64,000 nt of DNA from Salticus scenicus (lineage: Eukaryota; Arthropoda; Arachnida; Araneae; Salticidae). This document shows, in pieces, positions 22,761 to 33,749 of the stretch. The DNA is taken from the NCBI GenBank assembly GCA_963930645.1, contig OZ005660.1, positions 199,786,927 through 199,850,926 of the forward strand, written 5' to 3'. Below the pieces are notes generated by a model. It ran no database searches. It was not told the DNA's origin and saw nothing but the letters and a program-made list of their open reading frames with translations. The first letter of the stretch is position 1, and every line of letters begins with the position of its first letter. A program made the translations under genes and the position numbers.

Positions 22761-23027
22761 TTTTCTTTCTTTCTTTCTTTAATGATTCAAGTAAAGAACA
22801 CATCTTAAACTGTGAATTGAAGGAGGTACTGTCGTTTGCTGGATCGTTATATAAAGAGTGTTGTCTTTTCCAGCTTGTTATATCAAATATGAAATAACAT
22901 AATCTTAATTAGAAGTCAATCGGACTTTTCAAAAGGTCGTTATATCGCTCTAGGTCGTTATAACACAAGTCAATAACACAAGTAAACAATACAATCGACT
23001 CGTTATAACGCGAGTCGACTGTATTTC

Positions 23028-23260
23028 TATTAAATTTTTCCAGTAGCCAAAAGTTGTTTAGTTTGCAACTATACTCTTGCCAAAACCATTCTTTGCCATA
23101 ACGCTGTCTCCAAGACAGCTTAAATATTTTCGTAAGGTGAGGATTAGTTACTCTTACGAGTCCTGCACTGGTAGAATTACCGTGACCCTCCGGAACATAA
23201 TCGACCAAAACCAGCAGTTTCTGATCCACGACCCGTAAAAATGTATTATACAATTTATAT
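23028..23260 (-). CDS. Unidentified coding-like stretch ending at a transposon junction
   Basis: I do not recognise this protein. On the minus strand about 70 codons read VVDQKLLVLVDYVPEGHGN..., with a composition (balanced charged, aromatic and glycine residues, higher GC) unlike the surrounding AT-driven frames. The frame starts with a TTG, not an ATG, so any real coding segment is partial or an exon; no clear splice acceptor is visible just upstream. Downstream the frame meets the end of the pogo-like element (21364-23023), whose TA target lies in the frame; beyond the element the same frame would continue for about 10 codons to a stop. It could be a host exon broken by the insertion, or part of an older transposon. 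Confidence 0.3.
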
Positions 23261-23539
23261 TATATGAGAAAATGAATTAAAATTTTATTTCACGAAATAC
23301 AATTATATTATTGAACATATACTGTATGGCCATAATTGAACTGACTGTCTTTACAGTGTTATGTAGAGTGATCTAATGCCGACAAATTTTGTAGGATGAT
23401 TTAACAAGACGGGGGACGAAGGAATGCACTAAAAAAATATTAGTTCTAAAAGTCACCACTAGGGGAATATGTGGCGCTGTGTAAAAGAAATGAGCTTTCT
23501 AAAAAAACGCAGAACCAATACTGAAATAAAATTACTTTG

Positions 23540-23610
23540 TTTAGCCAAATCAGGTTCAATGTATCCACCGTTTTTGTGGACCACGTATTGCATTCTCAGA
23601 ACTATAGATG
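23540..23610 (-). pseudogene. Tc1/mariner transposase C-terminal remnant
   Basis: On the minus strand a short frame reads LRMQYVVHKNGGYIEPDL, which resembles the GGHIE-type C-terminal end of many Tc1/mariner transposases. Only this tail is visible; no catalytic DDE/D core remains in the element. It lies directly inside the left terminal repeat, as expected for the 3' end of a transposase gene read on the minus strand. Confidence 0.45.
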
Positions 23611-23848
23611 GCGCTGCTTCAACCACCCAATGAAAAGCGTTTTAGGCTAATTGGCAGATTTTGTCCAATAAGTCTCTCAGCCGGTCAAAAGATCAAACTA
23701 CTTAACTCTCGAAGTTACCGATCTCTTTGAGGCGACGACTGAACAAGTCCTCAATTATTGAAATTGCTGATAAAGAGACTTTATCACTGTTTATGTAAAT
23801 TTTCTGCTTTTTAAAAAATTGTTACCACATTGAGTTTGAATTAAATTG

Positions 23849-24336
23849 TTAACGGCCCTCTTCACTTACCGTCGTCGGAAGCCCGAGCCAATGTTATTAT
23901 ATGGGAAAATTTTCTTTACGAACAACTTATTAACTAATACACATTTTTAAATTCTGTTTTCACATTCAGAAAATTCCCAACTGTTAAATTGACGGACCTT
24001 TTTTAAAAATGTATTTTTTTAATTTTTAATATTTTATTTTGGAATTAAAAGTCTCACATATTGAAAATTCGTATTTTGCAGCTTCAAAATAAAATATAAA
24101 AAATTACAAAAATATTGCAAAAATGAAAAAAGTTCACAAATTGAAAATTCGTATATAAAAAATTAAAAAAATAATTTTTTAAAAAGGGTCTGTCAATTTA
24201 ACAGCTGGGAATTTTCAGAATGTGAAAACAGAATTTAAAAATATGTATTAGTTAATAAGTTATTTGTAAAGAAAAATTTCCCATAGAATAACATTAACTT
24301 CAGCTTCCGGCGGCGGTGAGTGAAGAGGGCCCTTAA
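23849..24336. mobile_element. Fold-back element flanked by TTAA
   Basis: The left end TTAA-CGGCCCTCTTCACT and the right end AGTGAAGAGGGCCC-TTAA are inverted. Homology continues almost to the centre (for example AATTCTGTTTTCACATTC with GAATGTGAAAACAGAATT), giving arms of roughly 200 bp. TTAA at both boundaries suggests piggyBac-type mobilisation. It is inserted in the Tc1/mariner element 23320-24590. Ends of the same family occur near 3573 and 15170. Confidence 0.8.
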
Positions 24337-24663
24337 ATGTACTACATCAAAGGTAATTTTATTTCAATATTAATTCTGCGTTTTTTAGAACTCTCTCTCT
24401 CTCTCTTTTTTTTTTTTTTTTTTTACACAGCGCCACATATCCGCGTTGCGGTGAGTTTTGGAAATAATAATTGCAGTCCTTAATCCCCCGTTTTTTTAAA
24501 TCATCATACAAAATTCAGCGCCATTCGCGCAATTAGATCACTCTAACAGAACATTCTAAACGCTGTCTGTTCAATTATGGCCACCTTGTATTTCAGAGAA
24601 TTAACTATTACATAAATATTACAAGTATATAATTATATTAAACCTAGTGTGTAAATATATATA

Positions 24664-25907
24664 TACAGTCAAACTCCGATATAACGCCCCCCGAAATACC
24701 GCCAAACCCGTTTAACCGCCACATGTATGGGTGAACAAATCTTCTGAATAGGAACTACAATGTAAAGTATCCGTTATAACGCCAACTCGATGTAGCGCCA
24801 ACTTACATTTCCTAAAATATTATAACTTTTTGTTAAAATTCGTATTTTATTATTTTTTTTTTCCAGTCAAGCGCTATGTTATTAGCGCTCTTACCGCAGC
24901 CGATTACGCCATGTAAACCTCCTCGCTGTAATAGATTGAAATGAGGAGGAATAAAATTTTATTGAGAGATAAGATAAAGGTTCTTCTAATTTAATGCGTA
25001 TTTACTCAAACTGTTACGTCAGCGAAAACTTTCTGCTTATTATTATTATTATTATTCTTTTATTTCAAAATGTCAAAAAAACATACTTTTTCAGTTTCTG
25101 AAAAACGGCAACTTTGTGAATATACAGAGATGAATCCAAATGCATCTCAACAAAGCATATCTAGTCATTTTACTTTCTTGTGGAAAAATCCTATTCGTAG
25201 ACGTTGTATTGGCGACATATTATGACAACGGGAAAAATGGTTTAATCTTAACAATCCTCGGTCAAATATAAAAAACTTAAATCAGCTAAATATGAAAAAT
25301 TAGAAGATGCTCTTTACATGTGAATATTTCAGATGAGTGCGAAAAAGGTTACTGTAACTGGAGACGTTAATCATAAATTCTTTCAAAGTGCATTACTAGA
25401 AATACCATATCAGGCACATTATTGACCGTATCAGTAAAAATTATTTTTCTGCTCTCTCCCTAAAAGATGCGATTCGGATTATGAAAAGAGCGTGGGATGA
25501 AGTTTCTATGCGGAGACTGTAGTTAACTTCTGGAGCCATACTGGCTTTGTGAAAAATCAATTAATAAACTAAACACTGCAGAAATTAAAGATTTACAGCA
25601 TGACATAAACTATTTAACTAGCATGCAGCATCCTCTCACTACAGTTGAATATATTAATGTAGACAAAAATGTTCAAGCATTTGAAGAAACGAGTCAAGAG
25701 GAAATTGCTGGGCTGATAACAAATAACAACCCAAATTCAGATTCATCTGAAGAGGAAATTCAAATTAAAGAAGAAGAAATTAAATCTTATGGAGCAAAAT
25801 ACTGCTTTAAAAACTAAGGATCTTATTTAGAAAAAAATTCAACCGATAAAAATATGATTGATAATCTTTTAATTTTAGAAAAAGACACTGAGAACATTTC
25901 TGTAACA

Positions 25908-25939
<32 letters not shown>

Positions 25940-26172
25940 TTTTAAAATATTTTTCTCATTCTTAAATACAAATACTATGTAGATCGAAATAAAATATCAC
26001 ATATTCAGTGCTATGATACTCAATTTTTCTGATACTTGTAATATAAGGAAGTAAGTGAATATTTAATTTTATTTCAATTATACAGTTAGGATTATAATTA
26101 TAGCGCCAAATCCGTTATAACGCCATATTATTATACGTACCGATGATGGCACTAAATCGGGGTTTGACTGTA
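24664..26172 (+). mobile_element. Tigger/pogo-like element, internally deleted
   Basis: The left end TA-CAGTCAAACTCCGATATAA and the inverted right end CAGTCAAACCCCGATTTAG are flanked by TA. Repeats of CCGTTATAACGCCA type lie just inside both ends. A transposase reading frame on the plus strand (from 25070) shows the N-terminal DNA-binding half and a C-terminal half, but the catalytic core is missing, so the 1.5-kb element is non-autonomous. Confidence 0.85.
25070..25817 (+). pseudogene. Tigger/pogo-type transposase pseudogene lacking the DDE core
   Basis: From an ATG at 25070 the frame reads MSKKHTFSVSEKRQLCEYTE, an N-terminal helix-turn-helix of CENP-B/psq type. A later block reads KYEKLEDALYMWIFQMS, with the W encoded by a TGA-disrupted codon, matching the Tc5/CENP-B HTH segment. 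After about 25410 the frame resumes as NYFSALSLKDAIRIMKRAWDE and then VNFWSHTGF, which in complete Tigger proteins follows the DDE domain. The catalytic DDD region is therefore deleted. Several frameshifts and stops are present. The C-terminal acidic tail (25623-25817) is the longest intact piece. These are family-level motif matches made by eye. Confidence 0.7.
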
Positions 26173-26349
26173 TATTAAAAATAACTAGTCTAATTAAATA
26201 AAATGTCAAAGTATAATACATAAAAATTTCTTGTGTATTACTTACTTTAAAGAAATTCTTTAAATATTCACATTATATGAAAAAAGTAAAATAACGAAAC
26301 ATTTATACGCTGGGTCGGAAGGAAAATAATTTTCTTGTGTAACGTTTCA

Positions 26350-26470
26350 ACCCCTTAACGCGCGCTGTCCTCGCTGCGAGGACGCAAAATTTAAGATTCA
26401 GCTGCAAAAATTCATCCCGGAAATTATTTAACACAAATTTACGTTTATAACATATTAGAAAAGGCCGGTT
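26350..26470. mobile_element. Truncated TTAA-type MITE (relative of 41913-42142)
   Basis: TTAACGCGCGCTGTCC near 26357, then CTGCAAAAATTCATCCCGGA and TTTACGTTTATAACATA, match the left half of the complete element at 41913-42142. The right half is cut off by a subfamily C hairpin repeat at about 26475. Confidence 0.65.
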
Positions 26471-26474
26471 TTTA

Positions 26475-26593
26475 CTTTCTTCTATATGTAATATAGAGAA
26501 AGTATTGGATTCGCGAAAATTTTCGAAGTCCACTTTTTGATGGATTTACATGTTTTGGGATATGGAGAACACGAATTAATAGTTTTTAGAAAA

Positions 26594-26624
<31 letters not shown>

Positions 26625-27228
26625 ATCATTTTTTGTGGACGCTGTATCTCACGAACCAATGAATGAAATTTAACCAAACTTGGTATTTAGTTGCACCCTG
26701 ACATAAACTGGTGCTGATTAGATTTTGGGATCAATCGCTCAATAGGTGGCGTTGTGATCGCATTTTATGCAAATTTTTAACATGGCAGAATAGGACAAAA
26801 TTCCGTATAAATGGGCATAAAGAGAGTTATTTTACACTTGTGATTGTAAAATTAATATGAATTATTGACAATAGTAGTAGTTAGCTAGGAAAAAAAATTT
26901 GTGCATGGGGGGGCATCGGTTCCCTCCCGGGGGGGAAATTCCCCCCCCCCCCGGGGAAGTAAATTTTCAAGATGGGTATCTTTCGAAAGGTCTCGTTGAT
27001 AATAGTAATAGTTAACTTGGAAAAAATTTTTGTGCATGTGGGGGCATCGGTTGCTCCCCCACCGGGGGGGGGAGTTCCCACCCGGGGGGGCAAAGTTTCA
27101 AGATGGGTATCTTTCGAAAGATCTCGTCAATACCTTTAAAACGAATGGTTGAACGATAAATCTGTGATAATTTAAACCAAAGTTATCGATTTTTTTTACT
27201 TTTAACAAAAAAAACCTGAAAAATATCG

Positions 27229-27265
<37 letters not shown>

Positions 27266-27690
27266 GAAATTTAACCAAACTTGGTATTTAGTTGGTCCCC
27301 GACATAAACTGGTGCTGATTATGTTTGGGGATCAATAGCTCAACAGGTGGCGCTGTGATAGCATTTTATCTAAATTTTTAACATGGCAGCATAGGACAAA
27401 AATTCGTATAAATGTGCATAATTAGAGTTGTTTTAAACTTGTGATTGTAAAATTAATATGAATTATTGATAATAGTAGTATGTAACTAGGAAAAAAATTT
27501 TCTGCATGGGGGGCATCGCTTCCCCCCCTGGGGGGGAAGTACCCCCCCGGGGGGGATAAATTTTCAAGATGGGTATCTTTCGAAAGGTCTCGTCAATACC
27601 TTTAAAACGAATGGTTGAACTATAAATCTGTGATAATTTAAAACAAAGTTATCGATTTTTTTCACTTTTAACAAAAAAAAAAAAAAAAAA
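26475..27690 (+). mobile_element. Hairpin-ended repeat, subfamily C, reiterated modules
   Basis: It starts with the hairpin ACTTTCTTCTATATGTAA / TATAGAGAAAGT, then ATTGGATTCGCGAAAATTTT and a (GTCT)n microsatellite (26594-26624). The module CAATAGGTGGCG...TTTTTAACATGGCAG appears near 26740 and 27345. The module with G/C runs and TTCAAGATGGGTATCTTTCG appears near 26965, 27088 and 27560. So parts of the element are duplicated in tandem. It is non-coding: open frames over the G/C runs are spurious. The (GTCT)n tract inside a hairpin-ended repeat is reminiscent of DINE-1/Helentron-related elements. Confidence 0.55.
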
Positions 27691-27699
27691 CTCCGCTTA

Positions 27700-28920
27700 A
27701 CCCGTATAAATAAACATACGGCGTTTTTCTTTCTTTATTTTTTCTTTTATTATTATTTTTTTCTTCTGATAATTAATGTAGGATTTAAATCGCAAAACGA
27801 AACATATCTTGAAATTAAGAAATAGTTTTCCGAATAGAGAAGTAGATAATAATAATGGTAATATATTAGCATTGAGATCCGATTTCATGTATAAGGCCAA
27901 AAAGTTTGTAAAAATTGTTCAAACAAATTACAAATTCTTAGTAAAATGCATGAAGAATGTTCATATGTCCAAATCAGTAGTACGCCATTTTACGTTTCAA
28001 CTATTTTTATAATCATTTTGTATTTAAATTTTTAAAATGTACGACTTTATAAAATATTTCTCTTACGATGCAGTGCTTGAATTTTCATAAATTATCACCT
28101 TATATTTATCTATTATGTATTTTTAAAGAACATCTTAATCATAATAAAATAGATATTTCGTGTTAAATTTTATGGTTGAAATTCATAAAATTTTCTACGT
28201 ATAATTTCCTCCTCGGATATGTCCATTTCTCATTTCCCCCCCCCCCCCCCAACCCCAACATACAAAGTTATAAAATAAAACGTTAAACATTTTATTAATG
28301 CTATTCTATTTGTTTTTCAGTAATCATAAACAATATAACTTAATATGTTATACAAATCAAAGTAATAATGATGCGCATAACCATTCTCATCCTATATTTA
28401 TTGTTACTAATTTCTATTGAGAGCGAAATGTATTCAGATTAAAAGGAATGAGTATGACAGAACACTCAACACAGTCGCAGACTGAAATGCCGCACCTCAT
28501 TGGCTACCCTCTATCCGATTCAATACATTTGACATATCGTAATTAAATGACTAATTTTATTAGGATTGTTTTCGTACATTAACTTCCAACACATCTGATC
28601 CCCATATTGTAAGTTCGTGGGAAGTATTGGCCTAATTTGTCAAATGAAGGAAACACAAGTTTTAATTACTAAAGTTTCAAATTAAAATGTTCATATTTAA
28701 TGAAGTGTATTAAAAAATATATTTTAAAATATTAGTCTGACATATTTACGACAAAATATTGGCATAATGGACGTTTTAACGAAATTTTGCTCTATTTTGC
28801 CATGTTAAAAAGAAAACGTAAATTTTGAATAACATGCGAAGTTTACAACTTACATTGTTCCAAAGCAATATTGTCCTTATCAATAACATAAGTGATATTT
28901 AAAAACTGATGCACCCATTT
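27700..28920. other. AT-rich stretch without recognisable gene
   Basis: Simple AT-rich DNA with a C run at 28237-28250. The short frames near 27697-28012 are not protein-like and match no family I know. Nothing else seen. Confidence 0.5.
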
Positions 28921-29712
28921 TACAAACTCAATATCTATAATACACACAGACAAGTCACATAAACCAACCACTAAAAACATAATTTTTAGATTCAGGAAAC
29001 CTCAAAACATATAAATGTAACAAAAATTCAATTTCGAAAACTTGATAAGAAAACAATGCTTTCGCGACCTTTTACGGATAAGATAAAGTAAATTAGAATA
29101 AGAGAATAATTTTAAACTAATTAAACTTTAATTGCATTTATTACATTGATTTTTATTTATAAAAAGAAATGCTTTCATTTAATTTGGGGTAGCCCTGTAT
29201 ATTTACTATATATTTTACAAACACAATATAGTGTACTAATTTAGCACAGAATTTAAAACACATAGCACGACATGAAATGACCTTTCATCAATTCCATTGT
29301 ATGAATATATCTGAATTCTTTTGTGGGGTTCTGTGTAAACTTCTAATAAAGGATATACATTCTACATTGTATACGAAACATTCTTTCATGCACATAAAAT
29401 ATAAGTTCAATTTATTTTATTTTGTTTCATCCAAAAATATTAAATTGTATTTACCAGAAAATTCACACATAGACTTAATGAATTTGAATTCTTTTCTTAG
29501 TCGCTGTACACAAATTACTTAATATTTCATCCGAGTCCCAATATCTATTCTTGAGGTATGGTGATAACAAACACACAGACACATTCAGGCAACCGCTGAA
29601 AACCTAATTTTTTGTTTCAGGATATTTAAGCAAATGTAGCAAAAACTCAATTTCGAAAATCTGAATCAAAAATAAAACTTTTCTTACAATATATGGGTAA
29701 AATAATCTAAAT
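28921..29712 (+). mobile_element. Hairpin-ended repeat, subfamily B, degraded 3' parts
   Basis: The landmarks ACACACAGACA, a TAATTTTTAGATTCAGG-like block, CCTCAAAACAT and AATTCAATTTCGAAAA occur near 28947-29040 and again near 29570-29670, the second ending in a diverged hairpin (CTTTTCTTAC with GGGTAAAA). These correspond to the 3' half of the better copy ending at 30220. Confidence 0.45.
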
Positions 29713-29732
29713 AATGATCATAATAAGAATAA

Positions 29733-30220
29733 TCTGGTGTATCACTCACACGACTTTCTTTCTTACCCTGCATTTCAATACTATAATGACAGATTACACA
29801 TTAAATCTTAAGATCAATAGCGTAAGGATGTAAAGTTTAATGTACTTTTCAAATAATCTAAAATAGGTTTAGAAACAATTTTATTTGACGAAGAGAAAGT
29901 AAATAATAAAAATAGTAATAAAACAGAATAAAATAAAATAAAATAAATGTATTTCAAGGATAATTTTAAAAGCTTTAAAATCATAATATTACAAATATAC
30001 TTCTTCATTAATCTTGATAAAATAAATTTAAAGGGTTTTCTAATAAATTTTGGTATTAAATTATATTATCTAAAAATAACGATACAAAAACTCAATTGAC
30101 ACATTTTTAACAATTATGATTCAGGGAGCCTCAAAACGTGTATATATAACAAAAATTCAATTTCTAAAATTTGACCCATAAACAATACTTTCTCTGCCAT
30201 ATATGTTGGTAAGAGAAAGT
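29733..30220 (+). mobile_element. Hairpin-ended repeat, subfamily B, compact complete copy
   Basis: The 5' end is TCTGGTGTATCACTCACACG followed by ACTTTCTTTCTTACCCTG. The 3' end is the hairpin ACTTTCTCTGCC / GGTAAGAGAAAGT (30187-30220). The 5' ACTTTCTnTTACC block repeats the hairpin arm. 488 bp with no coding potential. Part of the body (29935-30113) is repeated directly after the element at 30224-30414. Confidence 0.6.
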
Positions 30221-30223
30221 AAA

Positions 30224-30414
30224 ATAAATAAATAAATAAATAAATGTATTTCAAGAACAATTTTAAAAGCTTTAAAATTAGAATATTACAATTTTATTTC
30301 TTCATTAATCTTGCTAAATTAAATTTAAAGGGTGGAGGATTTCTAATAAATTTTGGCATTAAATATATTATTTAAGAATTACGATACTAAAACTCCATTG
30401 ACACATTTTTAATA
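30224..30414. repeat. Direct duplicate of an internal segment of the preceding element
   Basis: ATGTATTTCAAG, AATTTTAAAAGCTTTAAAAT, TTTAAAGGG and TAATAAATTTTGG appear in the same order at 29935-30113 and here, about 290 bp apart. This is a local duplication of repeat sequence, starting with an (AAAT)n tract. Confidence 0.65.
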
Positions 30415-30429
30415 GTTTATTCTCTTGTG

Positions 30430-30660
30430 GGAAAAAAAATTGCTCGAATCCTTAACGAATCGTGAATGAAATGGAAAGAACGGTTGCTTTGCGGCAGAGA
30501 AGGTTTTGGCGCGAGCTACAAAAATGCGCCAGGTTCGCTTGTACGCGCCAACATATCGTAGATACGCGGCCGGGCCGGGTAAGCAAACCTTTCCAACGGA
30601 CCGGGCCGGGTCCGGGCCTGAAAACTTCAGCCCGTGCAGACCACTATATGCAATTCCTAC
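30430..30660. mobile_element. GC-rich fragment, possible hAT-type terminus
   Basis: A GC-rich island in AT-rich DNA with CCGGGCCGGGT repeats near 30569 and 30600 and GCCCGTGCAGACCACT near 30640. Read on the minus strand this gives AGTGGTCTGCACGGGC, a form common at hAT element ends. The partner end and a target duplication were not found, so this is tentative. The two overlapping frames are not convincing genes. Confidence 0.3.
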
Positions 30661-30669
30661 AATGCAATT

Positions 30670-33060
30670 TTATAGCATAATTCTGAGGAACCCTGCATCT
30701 GTATTTATATCTAAACTTAATAAACTTTAATGTTAAATAAATTCGCTTGTCCTACAAACGTTAATACAGAAATATTTGAAATTATTTCAAAACACAGCAT
30801 TTTTAGCATGTCATCAGATAAAACAAAAGCCATAAAAATGATCATAAATGGCTGCGTATAGGATTAAGAAGACATAAATCTTTCTAATCCTAATCTCGCT
30901 GCTTTTCGGGTCTTTCCCTTAAGCATGACTATTACTCGACACATTTTGCTTTTAATTTGTATAATTTTGCATACTTTTTGCACTAAATGTAATGAGGGCT
31001 TAGTAAAAACACCAAATATATCAATAAATTCATATGGCATATTTACTGGCTCAAGTTCAGTAGATATGTAAAAATTAAATCCATAAACATTGCATACATT
31101 TCCGTTATCATCTTAAATAATTAAACTTTAACATTTAAAGGGATTCTTCGATAAAGCATCGATTTCAGACAAATTTTGTGTTGGATCACTGTAAATTTGA
31201 ATGTGATAATTTAGAACTGCATTACAATGTTTTACATTAAAAACCGTTTATTTTATTTAAACTGAAATTTAGGAGCTTAGATGAATTAACAATGATTACA
31301 TCTTCGCTTATAACTAACACCCTTTGTCATTCTAAATTCAAACCGATATCATAAATTTTTGCTTCCATGTGTTTAATAATTTAAAAAATATTTTTACTAA
31401 CAACCAGCGCAATAAATTAAAATGTTGGCATGTCTGTGATTGAAAATGTTTGAAAATTGACAGAAAACTATATTCAGAAGAACGGATAAAAGAAGGATTT
31501 ATTTATACCGGAAATAATAAAATAAAATATTTATATATTGAATTTAAATGAAAGCAGTGCGTATGATGAAAGACATCATATCCTTTTGCTCTTGTTACCA
31601 AGTTGTCTAAATGACGACTTGAGGTGTTTTGTATAAAGTAAAACGGAGGTGTGAAGGGATACGATGTAAGTATTTATTAGTTATGCGTAGTATTAAATGA
31701 TCTAAGATTATGTTCTACTATTTCAATATACAAAACCAAATTCAGATACTATTTAAAGTTTTCTTTCTCTAATAAGGTAAGAGTGTATTCTTAGAAAATA
31801 GTGTTAACGAAAATGATGGAAATATCGTTTTGTGTGAATAAAACTTTTCATTACTAAAATATTTTCAGGAGTTATATTCATTGTGGTCATATCATGATAC
31901 GAAATAAGAAATACAATTGTTTTAAGATATTCGAAAAAAGAAAAAAAATGTTCAGTTACAGCGTTTGAAAAATATTCTTCATAAAACTACTACAACTATA
32001 ATTCTGTCGTCCAAAGGTTTCGAGTAAAACTCGTTGATTTTATATTTTAACATTTATTTGATAGACAAAGTTATAAAAAAAAACGAAGATGGATACAATT
32101 TACATCTAAACTAACAGAATTTAATATATAATATAATAAAAGAAAACATTTTTATATCTACAAAAACATTATGAAGTAAAAATACAAAAATTAAAGTATT
32201 CTATTATATTATAAGTAACCACATGTTGCTAAAGGTATTAATAAAATTGTATTGCTCTAATTACTGAGAATCTAGAAATATTGTCAGTATTTAAATTATT
32301 ATCCAAAAACTGCGTAAACCAAGTGTTTTATTATTTAAAAAATTTTTTATCTATGATTTATGTTATAATTATTATAAAATTATTTGGTAATTTAATGACT
32401 GATATATTTCAAAACACACACTTTTCTGTTTTAACTTTTAAATCAACATATTGAAATTCGTAAAAAATTTTAAATTATACATTTTGTGACACACAGTTAT
32501 ACAGCAAAACCTATTTATTTTGTATTAAACACATTTTAGTTTTTTCGAAAAACATTGCGTTTCACTTGTTCATACAAAAAAAAAAAAAGAATATTAATTT
32601 TTAATACATGGAAATATTGAAATGACAATTAATTTTTCTATTTTATAGAGGCATAATAAAAATTTTATGAATACGAATAAATACAAATTAATTTATAATT
32701 CCTTTATAGATATGATAAATTAAAAAAAATATATATGTCAGGTGATTTTTACCTTCTTATATTTCCGATTTTAACCTCAATTTTTAACCAATACTTCTTT
32801 AATTCTCTGAACTGAATAAAAATTATGTATATTGTCAAAATTTATATAGATTGTGAAAAACAAGACTTAACAACACAAATGCCGTCATGCTGAGTTCTAC
32901 ATTAACATAATTCATATGTCAACCAGCTACACCGACTGAAATGTCTCAGGTGATATCTTTAGAAATTCGTCACAGACTCGAAACGATGTCTGGGGAAAGA
33001 AATTTTAAAAATAACAATTGGAAATTAAAATTTTATCTCATTTATCTATGTATTAAAAAA
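30670..33060. other. AT-rich stretch without recognisable gene
   Basis: About 2.4 kb of very AT-rich DNA with no open frame above background, no inverted repeat and no tRNA-like or promoter-like signal that I could see. Confidence 0.55.
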
Positions 33061-33068
33061 CCTTTACT

Positions 33069-33286
33069 CATACTTGCCAACCATCTCATTAATAACCGTA
33101 CAATTGTTAACACCCCCTGAAAAAAACGCCCTTTTTCTCACACCACTATATTTTTAGAGCAATGCTCTCCAAATGTTGTTACGATTAAATAAGACTAAAA
33201 TTTCTCTAAAAAATTATTGGTGTAAAAAAAAAAAAAAGGGGGTAGCAAAAATTGTACGGTTCGTAATGTGGTGCTTGGCAGACATG
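33069..33286. mobile_element. Hairpin MITE, ACACCA core, copy 3
   Basis: The left end CATACTTGCCAACCATCTC and right end GTGCTTGGCAGACATG are inverted, diverged copies. The core TCACACCACTATATTTTTAG pairs with TCTAAAAAATTATTGGTG. 88-95% similar by eye to the copy at 33533-33743 in most of its length. Confidence 0.8.
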
Positions 33287-33532
33287 CTTTACTGTTGCTA
33301 ACGTCTGTATAAGTATATATATTATATGCAACTGTATTTGCTTGCAAATGGGAATGTCTCTCGAGTCACGAGAGGTATCAATGTATGCCGAACATTCCAC
33401 AATCTCATTACTCTTGGTTAGAAATTTTTATTGCTTTAATTAATGAAGTTATCAATAAGAAATCTCGCATTACAAAAGGTACTGTATTTGTCAACTGCAT
33501 ATAATTTCTCTTATTATTTATTTTATTTTATA

Positions 33533-33743
33533 CATACTTGCTAACTATCTCATTAATAACCGTTCAATTGTTAACGCCTCCTGAAAACGCCCCTTTTCTC
33601 ACACCACTAGATTTTTAGAGTTATTCTCTCCAAATGTTGTTAAGGTTAAATAAGACTAAAAGTACTCTAAAAAATTATTGGTGTGAGAAAAAACGCGGAT
33701 ACTAAATATTGTGCAGTTCATAATGAGATGGTTGGCAAGTATG
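33533..33743. mobile_element. Hairpin MITE, ACACCA core, copy 4
   Basis: The left end CATACTTGCTAACTATCTCA and right end GAGATGGTTGGCAAGTATG are inverted copies; the core TCACACCACTAGATTTTTAG pairs with CTCTAAAAAATTATTGGTGTG. It is a complete palindrome of about 211 bp, and the best copy to define the family. Confidence 0.85.
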
Positions 33744-33749
33744 TTATAT

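Larger units (their letters stand above)
21364..23023. mobile_element. pogo-like element with TA target duplication, carrying nested insertions
   Basis: The left end is TA-CAGTCGACTTGCGTTACAA and the right end, inverted, is CAGTCGACTCGCGTTATAAC, flanked by TA at 23022-23023. Subterminal GTCGTTA repeats occur on both sides. The interior is AT-rich with no recognisable transposase and contains the hairpin MITE at 22134-22589, which itself contains a SINE. A (CT)n tract sits at 22731-22755. Confidence 0.75.
23320..24590. mobile_element. Tc1/mariner-like element with long terminal repeats
   Basis: The left end TGGCCATAATTGAACTGAC (from about 23326) is matched by the inverted right end GTCTGTTCAATTATGGCCA (to about 24583), with TA flanks at 23320-23321 and 24589-24590. 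The arms extend about 200-240 bp inward (shared landmarks AGTGATCTAAT, GTGGCGCTGTGTA and the inverted AAAACGCAGAA). Between them is a remnant of a transposase C terminus (minus strand near 23545-23605) and a nested fold-back element (23849-24336). Confidence 0.78.

Noticed and set aside
30462..30730. Arg-rich overlapping frames in a GC-rich island
   Set aside because: Both frames lie over CCGGGCCGGGT repeats of a probable hAT end; no protein motif in either.
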